A stretch of DNA of 64,000 nt, taken from NCBI GenBank assembly GCA_015680685.1, contig MNCI01022060.1, positions 510,865 to 574,864 on the forward strand, read 5' to 3'. Position numbers and translations under genes: made by a program. Shown in pieces: positions 12,306-24,115 of this stretch (positions within the stretch are counted from its first letter, which is position 1; the number at the start of each line of letters is the position of its first letter). The notes under the pieces are model-generated. The model was not told the origin of the DNA, searched no databases, and saw only the letters and a list, made by a program, of their open reading frames with translations. This DNA is from Gnetum montanum. Lineage: Eukaryota > Streptophyta > Gnetopsida > Gnetales > Gnetaceae.

Positions 12306-13656
12306 CAGCAACTTGATAGAGACTTTGTCCGTTGCGACTTGACTAGACGTCATCGCACCGTGTTCAGTAGTACATGAGATTTAGAGAAGTAAAATTTGTA
12401 ACTGGTAGGAGAATGGGGATTGTGGGGACTAGTAACTGCCCAAGGGATTGTGCTCGGTGAAGGGGATCCTCTAGTGTATGGCATGCTGGTCCTTGTCAAT
12501 AGTCATTATTTAGCAGACTCAGAATCTAGACATGCAATGTGCATTCTTTGGCGGAACAAGACTCTTGGTTAGTGTCCAAGAGGACTTGTTGGCAAGGCCA
12601 AAGCCACGTGGTGATGCATTGCATTCTTTGGAGGAACAGGGCCCTTTGTTTAGGGGAACCTGTTGGTGGAGAGCCAAAGCCATGCAACTCAATGTTTCGT
12701 GATTGTTTTTGACATGAGTACTTGGTTCCAAGACAACTACCTTCCCGCTTGGGGCTTGTGTGGGAAGTGCCAAGGGTCTCATTTTGTTTTTTTTTTCTGT
12801 TATTTAAGAAACTTTGATTTTATTTTGTACTCATGCTCAAGTGCTATGTTGTGTGTCGCAACCGCTTTAAAGTGTTACAGTATGCAACAGCATGCTCAAT
12901 GTTTGAAATGTACTGGGTGTGTCAAAGGCGTGACTGAGTAGATTGTGTCGATGAATAGATAGAGAATATACCAGGAAATGGGGATGTACTAGTGAACGGT
13001 TTGATTTAGTCTTTCCATGCGTGCTGTGAACATTTTCCCATATTGCTGCTTCTGACGAAGTGCATTCTTGTGCGAAAACCTCTGGATGTCATCCTGCAAA
13101 CATGACTCCAAGGAGACAAGAAAACCATGAGTGAATAAACAAGCTTAGACTTACACAGCTACAGATGGAACAAAGATGCTGAAGGAGATTTCAGTCATTG
13201 TATGTCAATGGAAGCAATGCTAGTGAGATTGTCTGATGGTGAGTAATGTGGTGATTTTGATGAATGAATGTGGCTGCGGATTGCGGAACTAGAGATGAAC
13301 TTGCTAGTTTATAGTCTTAGCAGACTATCATGGGTTACTTTTATGTCATGACCTATTGGACATTGCCTGTTTAGCATCGTGGCAGACGTTACGTTGCCAG
13401 TTTCTAGTCTTAGTGGACCATGAAGAGGCAAACCAGTTTATAGTCTTAGCGAACTTTGGTGAATACAACGGTGGCAATTTCATTGTCATGCTAGACAGGT
13501 GCTAGTTTATCATCATTGTGGACACTGTGTGGTATCATTTTATCGTCATGATGCCAAGATGAGCTATGGTATCAGTTTATAGTCATGACCCAGGACTATT
13601 CTATGGTATCAGTTTACCGTCATGATTCCAGGACTCGCATGTACCTAAGCTTCCAC
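12306..13656 (-). other. 3' UTR of A with short repeats
   Basis: I see no gene. A segment of about 80 bases is present twice in a row, at roughly 12530-12610 and 12612-12690 (both contain GCATTCTTTGG and CCAAAGCCA). From 13306 to 13640 there are about seven degenerate copies of AGTTTATAGTCATGRC-type units, spaced 30-70 bases apart. They are the same family as the repeats flanking the antisense gene. Tat elements are known for repeats in this region. Confidence 0.6.
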
Positions 13657-16600
13657 TCAAATGTAGAATGGTTTTAGGAACAAGTTATTGGTTGGATTGG
13701 CAAACTCATTCCCTTCCATATCAGCTAGCTTAAATGCTCCATTGTCAAATGCTTTAATGACCAAGTAAGGCCCTTCCCAGTTGGCTTAGAATTTGTCTGG
13801 GTGTTCCTGAATGGCCTTAAGTACAAGGTCACCTTCTTTGATAGGGCGCTTATAGATGTCATGCTGATGTCGCTGCCATTGTTGTTTTTGGTACCATTCG
13901 CTCGGATCGAGTGCACGTATGCGTTCCTCCTCCACCAAGTTCAGGTCAATGATAAGCAGATCATTGTTTTGTCTTTCGTCGAGGAGTCCGGAAAGTATGA
14001 TCCTTAAAGATGGTACCTGTAATTCCAAAGGTAAAATAGCTTCTGAACCATGAACAAGACTATATGGTGTTTTACCTGTTGAAGTTCAATGTGTAGTACG
14101 GTATGCCCACAATGCATATACCAATTGTTCATGCCATATTCTCTTGCTTTGGGTAAGCATCCTTTTAAGTATTGTAATTATTTTTTTGTTTGTCGCCTCT
14201 ACTTGCCCATTGCTCTGAGGATAGTAAGGGGATGAAAATGAGTGTTTGATCCCTAGACTTTCACAAAAGGTTTTTGTCTCGGCACTGCTAAATTATGGCC
14301 CGTTGTCAGTGATGATTGTCATGGGAATGCCAAAGCGGGTTACAATGTTTTCGAGAATCAAATTGCAGACTTGTTTAGATGTATTTTTTCGAAGGGGAGT
14401 AGCTTCTACCCACTTCATGAAATATTCTGTTGCAGTTATAATAAAGCTATGCCCCGCAGAAGATGAGGGTGTTATTGGGCCGATAAGGTCCAACACCCAC
14501 TTTTGAAAGGGCCACGTGATTTGCCTCGTATGCAACTCATTTGCTGGGACATGGATTAGATTGCTATGTTTTTAACAAGTACTACATGTTTTAACCTTAG
14601 AGAGATAGTCATACTCCATGTGTGGCCAATAGTAGCCTAAGCGTCTTATCTTCATTGCCATGGCTTTTGGTGCTATGCGTCCTCCACATAGGCCCTCGTG
14701 TATCTGTTCAACGATGGTTTGGGCATCGGTACTACCAACACATGTTAGCAATATGCCTTTGTAGGATTTACGACACAATGTGTCCCCTATCAGGGTATAC
14801 TGCTTAGAACATTTTCGTATTACATCCTTTTATGCATTTGTTAGATGTTATGGTGTTTCGTCACATAGAAGGTATTCTTTCATGTCATCATACCATTCTA
14901 TTGCACGTGTTGTACTAACAGATATGATCGGCAACGTGTCAAGAGTATCGGTTATTGGTTCAGCACAACTGGTTACGGAGCTTGGTAATGCATGGAACAT
15001 GTCTGGCGATATGTTTAATGCTAATGTGGCTAATGCATCCGCGATGGTGTTATCATTTCTAGAAACATGTTGCACATCAATGTTTTCAAATTGCCTCATT
15101 AGGTATTTTGCCAGGTCGCAGTATAGTTGTAAATGTTGGGCTTTGCATGTAGAAACGTCTGTGACTTGGTTTAAGACCAGTTGTGAGTCTCCTCTAACTA
15201 CAAGCTGTGTGATGTCTAAAGCCAGTGCTGTCGCGAGACCTCTAAGGAGACCTTTGTACTTTGCTATGTTGTTGGTATAGTGAAAGTTGAAACAATAACC
15301 AAAGGGTAGGATCTCCCCAAAGGGATAGGTGATGACAACGGCAACACTTCCCCCTCGAGAGGTGGATGCTCCATCAAAGTTTAGAATGGCATCGTAGTAG
15401 TTGGGCACTGTGTCTATTGCGCTTATATTCTCATCCGGGAATTCTGGCTCTACTGTCTCTTGATCATATGTTGGTCACGTGGCCATTTGATTTGCTATGG
15501 CTTGACCCTTAACTGATGATTGCGATATGTAATGCAGGTCAAACTCAGCTATCATGGCTTTCCAATGGGCTATCCGACTTGTTTTGTAAATGTTTCTTGT
15601 GATGGCCCTGAGCACATTATCCTTGCAAATTATATTAACTTGGTTACGGAAGAGGTAATGTCGCCATTTTCTCAAAGAAAAGACCAAAGCTAAACAGGAC
15701 CTCTCCACGTCATTATACTTTTTCTCGTGGGCAACTAATGCATGGCTTAAGTAATATACAGGGACTTCGATTCTTGCAAAGCATAGACACGATTGACAAA
15801 TCCGAAGTAGCGAGGTAGATGTAAAACGGTTTATCGTTTTGAGGTGGATAAACCGTGGGTAATCGGGCAAGTGTCATTTTAATGTTATCGAATGCTTCTT
15901 GGCACTGTGGAGTCCATTCAAAATGGATGTTTCTGCATAACAGGTGATTCATAGGTTTTAGTTTGTCTGTCAGTTTTTCTATGAAGCGCCTGATAAATTG
16001 TAAGCTACCTTGTAGACCTCGAAGTTCGGTAAGGTTGCCAGGTGGTTTTAGGTTTGTTATGGCCTTAACCTTATCAGGGTCTACTCGTATCCCTGCTTCT
16101 GAGGCTATAAATCCAAGCATTTTTCCTGTCTTGACGCCGAAGACACATTTTTTTGGGTTGAGTCTCAATTCATACTTTAAACAATTTTTTAATACTAGGT
16201 CAAGGTCTTGTATATGTTGTTCTAATGTTTTTGACTTAACCACAATGTCATCCATGTAGTTGTTGAGAAAGTGTAACATGTAATCACTAAAGATGAATGT
16301 CATTGCTCTTTGATACGTGGCCCTAGCATTCTTAAGACCAAAGGGTATCATTGTGTAGCAAAAGGTTCCCAATGGTGTCATAAAGGTTGTCCAAAGCTGA
16401 TGCTTTAGGTTGATGTGTATTTGATTGTATCCCGAGAAGCCATCGACAAAAGAAAATAATGTGTGCCTAGCAGTTGAGTCAACAAGTTGATCGATGCTGG
16501 GTAGAGGAAAATCATCTTTTATGGTTGCAACATTTAAATCCTGGAAGTCAATGCATAAGCGAATGCTTCTGTTCTTCTTCGGAACAACGACCATGTTGGA

Positions 16601-17130
16601 TACCTACTCGGCGTAATCAACAGCCCGGATGAAACCAGCCTGATAAAGCTTGGTGATCTCATTACGAACTGCCAATGCCACCTCAGGTTTAACCTTTCGT
16701 GCCTTTTGTTTTACTGGTCTCAATTTCGGATCAAGGATAATGTTATGCTGGACAATTCGAGGGTCTAACCCGGGCATGTCCGTGTAAGACCAAGCGAATG
16801 CTTTTATGTTTTTCCTAAGCACGTCCTCAATGTCTTTAGCTAGTTGCGGTTGTAGTAATGTGCTTAATTTTAATATTTTGATTTTCCCATCGGGCATAGT
16901 GATGGGGATTTCGGTCAATGGGCCTTCTGTGATATTTTCAGCTTCTATGTCAAGGGGTTTTGTCATGCTTTTGTAGTTGTCTGTTGTTTGCTGTGTTGAG
17001 GCTATGACTGCGTCGTCCGTTGATGAACTTAAGTGGATGAGGTTTATGTTAATATCTCTTGCAATTTTGCCATATGGTCCATCAATGATTAACAGTGCAG
17101 TTAAATGTTGGCAATCCATAGAGCTTGCTC
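13657..17130 (-). pseudogene. Pol of element A: RT, RNase H, archaeal RNase H, integrase
   Basis: The exon begins after a splice-acceptor-like site. The N-terminal linker has FAWSYTDMPGLDPR, and RT has CIDFQDLN, FVDGFSGYNQI and an intact YMDD box. A TAG at 16604-16606 stands where B has Trp. A frameshift near 15,780 separates RT from the first RNase H (YYLSHALV, NIICKDN). The archaeal-type RNase H reads NFDGASTSRGG, RGDSQLV and DNTIADALA. Integrase shows HEGLCGG, KTCSTC, TDNGP and SPYYPQSNGQVEATNK, so its D-D-E residues remain. The C-terminus ends at a TGA at 13657-13659. Several further stops make it inactive. Confidence 0.88.
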
Positions 17131-17165
17131 CTGCCAATAAACAGAGAGCTGAATGAGCTAATGGG
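17125..17165 (-). other. Probable sense-strand 3' splice site before RT in A
   Basis: On the - strand a pyrimidine-rich stretch ends in TTTATTGGCAG, with the exon starting at 17130. The following codons (SSMDCQHL, then DGPYGK) align with the start of pol in B, where a TTTTGCAG sits at almost the same place. Ogre-type Tat elements are known to splice out an intron between protease and RT, so this is a plausible acceptor. The matching donor could not be fixed. Confidence 0.5.
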
Positions 17166-17244
17166 TATCGTTCTATGTTCTTTGGTAATTTTAAATTATG
17201 TGTACATGCATGATGGTGGATTATCATCACACCAGGACGCATGA

Positions 17245-17400
17245 TAGTTTAAGACCGTACTAGGCTATAGGTGGCAGTTTAACATCATACCGGGCCAAAT
17301 GTAATCCGCGGGTGGTAGTTTAAGGCCTTACTGGGCCAATATGGGTTCGTATGTGGCAGTTTAAGGCCGTACCGGGTCGTAAGTGGTAGTTTACGTTGGA
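17245..17400. repeat. AGTTTAAGGCC repeats, RT side of the antisense gene in A
   Basis: Four to five degenerate copies of a unit like AGTTTAAGGCCGTACCGGGCC lie between the start of pol (- strand) and the promoter of the antisense gene (+ strand). The same unit reappears on the far side of that gene at 22625-22865. Confidence 0.65.
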
Positions 17401-17578
17401 ATGTTCGGCGTAAACGCCTGGAATGGGGTTCACAGGGGAACTGGGATGTAGTGATTTTGTTTTATTTTAAATATATATAATTTTTTATTATTTTTTGAGC
17501 GAAAAATAACTAAAAAGGTAAAAAGTAGCAAACTGGGAGGTGGTGGCATAAGTGACAGTGGTAGCGATGGCGGAGCGC

Positions 17579-17586
17579 TATATAAA
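17579..17586 (+). promoter_or_regulatory. TATA box of the antisense gene in A
   Basis: TATATAAA followed by a G run lies 220 bases upstream of the proposed ATG at 17806, on the strand of the antisense gene. It is the best core-promoter match near this gene. In B the only candidate is a weaker ATATAAGTA at 32561-32569, about 150 bases before the ATG. Confidence 0.5.
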
Positions 17587-17619
17587 GGGGGGGGCGTCAT
17601 TTGTAACATTACATTTAGG

Positions 17620-18640
17620 GTGTAACATCTAAGCGAGCGTAAGTGTAAACTACGAAACTCAACGTAAGCATAAACCTTAGCGTAGATGCAGAGCGTAGAA
17701 GTTCAAGTGTTGGCGTAGAGACTCAGACTCTGACGTAGACGCTCGGCGTACGCGTAAACAGTTCCACCCTCAGTGTAAACTGTCGATCCCAGTGTAGAGG
17801 ACACCATGATGGGCAAAGGCAAGAAAGTGGAAGGCCAAGAGAGGAAAGGTCCTGACTTGACCTTCGCAGAGGAGAGCGAAGCCATGCTGCAATGCCTGCC
17901 AATGCCAACAATTCCATGATGGCCTGGATCGTCACGAAGGTAGGCTCTGATCCTGTCTCTATTAGTTATTTTTTCTTGTGCATGTTTCGTAGCATAGACA
18001 GTCTCGTAGAGGGCTTCGACGTATATGCCGAGCGTAGAGAGTTAGCGTAGAGGGTTTTTGGCATATACACCGAGTGTAAATTCACAGCGTAAAGTCTCGA
18101 TAGCGTAGACTGTCATAGCGTAATCTGTTTTATCAGTGCACAGCGTAAACACTTTCCTTACACATAACGTAGATGATTGTATCAACGTAAACTATGACGT
18201 AATAATTTTTCTATGCACAAAGTTTTATTTTATCAGTGTAAGTTTCTGTTTTATTAGCGTAGGTTTCTGTTTTATCAGCGTAGAAAATCTACACTGTGAC
18301 GGCATATACGCTGAGGGTTTCTACAGTGTATACGCTGAGCGTGAAGAGTTGATTCTTTTCAAGCGTGGTACAGGGTAGACTTATTTTTTATCTTTTCTTC
18401 GTAAACTATTTTTTCAGTGTCTATCGTAGACCATTTATGTTGGAGGCTCCTACGGCATATACGCTGAGGGTTTCTACCGTGTATACGCTAAGCATAAATA
18501 GTTCGGTTGGCAGCGTAAACAATTTGTTGTCAACGTATATGCCAGGCTAGGCAGCGTATACGCTAAGCGTAAATAGTTTTTAATAGCGTATACACTGGGT
18601 TAAGCAGCGTATATGCTGAGCATAAACAGTTAGCAAAAAT
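17620..18640 (+). repeat. GCGTATACGC / GCGTAAAC motif field around exon 1 in A
   Basis: Exon 1 and intron 1 of the antisense gene, and the leader before them, hold dozens of strings such as GCGTAAAC, GCGTAGAC and GCGTATACGCT. Examples are CAGCGTATACGCTAAGCG near 18552 and ATATACGCTGAGGG near 18305 and 18455. These are the same motifs that fill A's LTRs and 5' UTR, so a shared cis element has been multiplied in both transcription units. Confidence 0.7.
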
Positions 18641-21600
18641 GTTTTTCTAAGTGTTGGTCTATGATGTGAACTTTTGCTTTTCGGGTCATTTTGATGCATG
18701 GCTGATTTATTGTGGCATCCTGATTGCTTGCAGGGATAATAAGCCTTTTCTCCTCGTTGTTGAGCTCATTGGGGTGCTAACATGGTTTGGCCCCATTGAG
18801 GTTGATGAGCCTACCCTGGATCTAGCTGTGGATAACAATGGGATCTGGTTCAGAGAAGGTGCGTGTGAATTCCTAGCCTTCTTGCTAGACAACTTCGAAG
18901 TGGCTATTTGGTCGAACCTAAATGAAGTGGTGTTGTGCAGCATGCTTGAGGTCATGCTACCGGGAGCCACAGAGGGTATCATGGTCTTCATAGAAGACAT
19001 TGATGAGGGGCCATTTGTGAACGAGGATGGTTCTACCCGTGGGCCAAGGTCTACATGCCCGTTAGTGCGCATGTGGGCACAATTGCCGTGAGGGCTAGAC
19101 TACCTCAACAACACTCTATTCATAGCTGCACATGTGCACACACTATTCTAGAATCCCCCTGGCACCATGTACCGGGTGGATAGGTAGGACCATTTAAGTT
19201 TATTGTTTCTCTTCACTGTTTGGTACTTGCTTCTGTTTTGACATCCGTTCGTTTATAGGCCTAAAGTTAACCCAGACGGGACGTGCGTTGAGGATGAAGG
19301 GCTTACTCTTACTCGCACCGCTCTAGAGGCTTTTATGGCAGGTCCCGCCCTTCGTGGAACCATATTAGGTCAAACGAAGTGTGCTATCATTCATTTTCAC
19401 AAACAGTTCTCTAGAGCATTCACGATGTGCCAAGCTCATGGATGGCTACATGAAGATTGGTCAGACAAAGGACCAGTCTTCACCCGTGACTCTGGTTCAG
19501 GCAGCACATCCAAGTCCACTACGGGAGGTAAATGACAATATTTTTTGGATGTGCTAACGTATTTTTTCAACTGCCAGAGGTTATACTGATATAATGATTT
19601 CAAAATGTACTTGTAGTTGATGTACCTCCTGGCGGGGACCCGGTTACGACGGGCCGAACTGAGACTATGTTGTCGATGAATTTTGGAGAGGTCAGTAAGG
19701 CCCAAAAGTGGTTACGTACCCACGCTCCGTCATCCATCGTTCGTTGCTTAGATAATGTCGGCCTCATGGAGCTCTTCACGACCCCGAGTCTTGATGTATC
19801 AATAGCAGAGATGATTGGGATCGTGGATTCTTTCAATGAGTCTGTCTCCTACTACAACACCCGGATTAAGGGTGTTAAGGTAGTTTTCCATCTGTCACCT
19901 GAATTCTTTTCAAACTTATTTGGGGTACCGGCAGATGGCATAAGTGTAGTTTTAGACAGGGCCCATAAAGAGCTCCAAACGGTGCATGAATTAGAGGAAT
20001 GGTTGGCTGTGCCCAAGGGTGCCAAGGGATTTCCAATGTAGGGAAAATCTAAGGTTGTGGAGGTGAATGAATTATATCCCCTGTTTAGGGCATGGTTGTT
20101 CCCCAAATCCCTTACCCAGGTGTGGAGTCTTGGGGTCGAAGCTGTGTGTGTCATGTGAACTGTCCTAGAAACCGGCATGCGCTATAATTGGGCCCAATTT
20201 TTGTTGTCGGCCTTGCATACCGAGATAGTGTGATTGCATTCGAATGTTGAAGCGCAATCCCACTTTACCTTTGACTTCTTTGCTGGTTACCTTCATCACT
20301 TTGCCGAGTTTCTAGTAGTCTATGTAGACAACAAGCTTGTTCTATGCGATTGGGGTCAACTATCCCACCTGTGGATCAACCACTTGTTTGAAATAGCCAA
20401 GTCCTAGGATCCGCATGAGGGCATTGATGAGTTCGTGTCTATCCAGATGATGTACGTCAATCCACACATGCAACAGCTTGGAATTAGAGCCAGATGATGT
20501 ACCCTATACTACGAAAAGAGTGGAACGGGTCATCAAAGAGACCGTTGGCTAGGCCAAATCGAAGCTAAAAAGGCATGAACGCGCAACTGAGGAAGTCTCT
20601 AATGTGAGCGAGCCATGAGTGAAGTGCATACGATTCAAGATGCCTGGTAAGTAGAATTCATCAACTTATTGTTTTATTGTTTTCTTTTTGCTCATAATTT
20701 TTTCTTCAATCGCTTACATGTCACTAATGTCTTTGGCTTGATTTGAGAAGTGAGGAAGCAGGCGTTAGAAACCATTACTGAGGAGGAGGAGACCAACACT
20801 AAGCGAAATAATGAGGAGGAGAGTGCAAAGAAGGATCAGGGAGGAGGAACGGAGTAGTTGAAGGAGAACACCATAGAAACTGAGCTGTTGGATGATCAAG
20901 GTGGTGTCGACCAAATGTTCAGCAGCTTTCTTAAGGGAAAGCTGGACTTAGGGGATCCTCCAGAAGGTGATAAGGAGCACGGTATGTTTTCTTTTTGTTT
21001 TATTTTAGATGGCTTAGTTAGTTGTCATTTCTATGGTATTTTACTTTCATGTTTTCATTTCTTCCAGACCAAGGCAGGGAAACCAGGACAGTGTGGTTAG
21101 ACGTATCCATGAAGACGGTTCCCCCTGAGATGACTGCGAAGGTTAGTTCATCCTACACCCATGAGCCATTTACTTGGACAGAGATGCCAAGTAAGATGGA
21201 TTTTGTGGCTAGAATCACTGAAGAGGTTGTCGAACAAATTCAGGAGGCCCACCCTGAAATAGGTATAAATGTTTTGAATGATCCCCAGTTTTATAGTTTC
21301 ACTCCTTGTTTTTGTTGTCTTAACATTTGGTCTGTTCGTGTGCGTAGGTGCCAAATTGAAGTGGGATCCCTCTGAGAGCATCAGCATAGGGAGTTTACCC
21401 ACACCATCCCCAGAAGTGGAGCAAGTGCCGAGGCTTGTGTATGAGGAGGTAGAGGAAGGTCTAGTACACAACGCCAAGTCACTATGGACCTGTAGGCGTT
21501 CTATCAAATAGTTGTGGCTGCAAATTCAGGTGAAAGAAAAGGAAGTTTCTGAATTGTCAGTTGAACATGACAATCTTAAGGCTCGGTACGAGTTCGCCGC

Positions 21601-22332
21601 TGCCAAACTAAGTGGTGATCACTCTTGGCGAAAGTCTGAGGTTACGTATACCAGCTATTGGAATCTACTAAACCGTCATGCGTCACTGACTCAGAGAATG
21701 GTAGAGCGCAAGGCCCAAATAGATCTCCTGAACCTCAAATGTCAAGATTGGAAAGCTTTCGCTTCCAAGGTTCGCAAGTGGGGTCAGGATGAAAAGAACC
21801 AAAAACATCATTTCAAGAAGTCGTTAAAGGAAGTGTCCATTGAAAAGTGGAAACTAAAAATGTTTGTGGAGGGTTTAGGTCTGCGCTTTGCTTTTGATAC
21901 TTTTGCCCAAAACACAACTGTTGAGATGAAGTCGCCTACAAGGGTGATTACAACTGCTTCTAGGGAAGTGTCTGTGGGTGAATTCCCTTTAAAACATCCT
22001 ATCTGGTCAGCTATCGACAGGGGAAAGACCTTAGCAGACGTCGACTTAGGCCTTGAAGGGACAGATTGGGCCAGTGCCTCAGAGGAGGAAATCCTTCGTC
22101 GACTGGAATTCGGCTTAGGGGGATCTCCTATGGTAAGCATTATGTCGTTACGACATTGATTTGCTGAGTAATGTTTGAAATTTTGGCGTTCTCTTGTTCT
22201 TATATTGGTTGTCTCCTTTTTTATTTTCAGGATGAAGGTGGTGATGATGTCCAAGAAGCTAGCCCCAGTGGAGCGGGGGCCCCTGACGCTGGTGGATCTA
22301 AAGGGGACGATCCTCCCGTCCCAAATGCTTAG
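17806..22332 (+). pseudogene. Antisense eight-exon gene in A: FCP1-like domain plus coiled coil
   Basis: Exons: 17806-17939, 18734-19183, 19259-19527, 19617-20646, 20751-20981, 21068-21262, 21348-22132, 22231-22332. All introns are GT-AG, with phases 2,2,1,1,1,1,0. About 1,065 residues are predicted. Exons 2-3 resemble plant FCP1/NIF phosphatases: KPFLLVVELIGVL, FEVAIWSN and NTLFIAAHVHTLF before NPPGTMY. The catalytic DxDG reads ELIG and the later DD reads AA. Exon 4 (FFSNLFGVPADG) resembles plant 'Transposase_32' proteins, a weaker call. Exon 7 is coiled coil; exon 8 is acidic. In-frame stops lie at 17917, 19089, 19149, 20039, 20156, 20231, 20405, 20550, 20616, 20855 and 21509, with a frameshift near 20,490. 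It lies opposite to pol, between protease and RT. Confidence 0.8.
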
Positions 22333-22872
22333 TTTTTCTTTTTTGATTTTGTTTTTAGTTTTTTTAGTTTTTAGTTTTTAGTTTTTTTTTCCTGACTCAA
22401 ATTTATATGGGAGTTGTAAACTAAAAATTTTGAGATGGACGAAAACAGTTGACGCTTATAATTGTACATCATTGCATGTATAAAAAGTTTTTTTTTGTTG
22501 ATTTTGAGTTTAACTATAAACATGACACGGTAGTGTAAAATGTTTTGGTTTATTTTTCATTCGTTTTAAGTGCAATGCGCGGATGTAATTATAAATGATA
22601 CATGAAAAGGAAAATAAAGTATAAGTGTATGAACTAGTTTAAGGCCATTTTGGGCCGGATTCGCACTAGTTTAAGGCCATTTCGGGCCGCATGTGTAGTT
22701 TAAGGTCATTTCGAGCCCCAGTGTAAGCAAAGGAAATTTCAGATGACACAGGTGGATTTCTCTATTGACCGATCATTGCTGATCGTGGCTAGTTTTATGT
22801 CATTGTGGACATGATAGTTTAACGTCATTCTGGACTTGTTGTAGTTTAACGTCATTTCAGACAGTTACGTTA
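22333..22872. repeat. Downstream flank of the antisense gene with AGTTTAAGGCC / AGTTTAACGTCAT repeats
   Basis: After the stop codon there is a T-rich stretch (22333-22400), then a string AATAAAGT near 22613 that could serve as a poly(A) signal. From 22635 to 22865 come about six repeats, first of the form AGTTTAAGGCCATTTCGGGCC broken by spacers, then AGTTTAACGTCATT followed by GGAC. The second form matches the 3' UTR repeats of A and B. It ends where the protease extension begins on the other strand. Confidence 0.65.
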
Positions 22873-24115
22873 TTATTTTAGGAGTTTTTTGATTTTTTTC
22901 TTTTTAATGTCGGGAGTGGAGTTAGCGGGTATGATTCTATATTCGGCGTCCCCTTCGTTGATCACGTTGAAAGGTAACTTAGCCCAAGGGACGTCTGACG
23001 GAATGGTTCCCACGTCAATATTTTCTTGTGTTTCAGTATTTGTTGTGAATTCTATGCTAGTTTCTAATTGAGGAGGTGTATGTACAATGTTAGGCACAGG
23101 TGTGTCTATTGTGTTCAAAGGATTATCGTCTACTAGTCGTTTTTCATTTATGTTGTTTCGGCTAGGCTTTTTGAGCTCAACCTCTGAGCCTTGGTCTATA
23201 TCCATGTGATGAAATAATAGGTGTAGCCGCTTCCCCGTGTATGATGATTTCACCGCCTTCATAAGGTAGATGAATCTCTTGGTGTATAGGGGATGAGACC
23301 GCTTTCAGTTGGGCCAACCAGGGCCTTCCTAATATTAGGTTGAACCCTAGCATTTCATCGACCATTATGAAGTTGGCGGACGTGGGAAATTGATCCCCTG
23401 CTATGAAGTCTAAGGTCACTGTGCCTTTGACCATCATGCGTGACCCGCTGAATGATTTTAAACCTGTGGTGGTAGTTGGTTTGATTAACTTTGTAAGTCC
23501 TAGTTGTTCAACGATGGGGTATGGTACTATGTTTGTAGTAGCCCCATCGTCTATGTGGACCCTATGTATCTTGAACTGATTTATGCGTATCATTATAAAC
23601 ATGGGGGCTGTTGTTATCTCCCTTGTTTTCTTATCTACCTTAATGTTATCGTTGTGAAAACTTAATGGTTCGGAAGTTGTCCCTTGGGGCGAGTACATAA
23701 CCTCGTGAATGGAGGGTTCATTTGGAGGCAAGTGCTCACTTACCGGGATCAATGTTAACATGTGTACCAATGCTTCACGATGTGTTTGGGATGTTAATAC
23801 TAAGTCATACAAGCTTAGTGAAGTTTTCTTTTGCTTGAGTACTTGTGTGACTTGTGTTAAAGCTGTCGCTAAGTCTCTACTATTGGGCACATTTTTATTG
23901 GTGGTGACTGGGTCCATTGGGCCCAACAATTTTATTTCATGCTTCTTTGTTCTGTAGATTTTGCTCAGAGCCGTTGTTTCAGATGTGTCATGTTTTTCGG
24001 ATGGTTCACCCTTGTGGCCTACGTTTGGTTGACTATTGGGCGGCGTCATAGGTACTGCGTTAAGTGGAGTGGGTTTAGGTGGACCTAGAGCTAACCGTTG
24101 ATGCTCCTTCTCCAA
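22873..24115 (-). pseudogene. Retropepsin-like protease and C-terminal extension of A
   Basis: The domain reads VHIDDGATTNIVPY around the active site (D-D-G in place of the usual D-S/T-G, first aspartate kept) and GFNLILGRPWLAQL near its end. A frame change near 23,200 leads into an extension of about 120 residues ending in a lysine-rich tail at 22873. Its VPWAKLPF matches LAWADLPF in B. Protease would cut the Gag-Pol chain. The unit directly abuts the region that holds the antisense gene. Confidence 0.8.

Noticed and set aside
14780-15280. 166-codon + strand frame opposite the archaeal RNase H of A
   Set aside because: It is the mirror of a well-supported - strand coding region and shows no domain.
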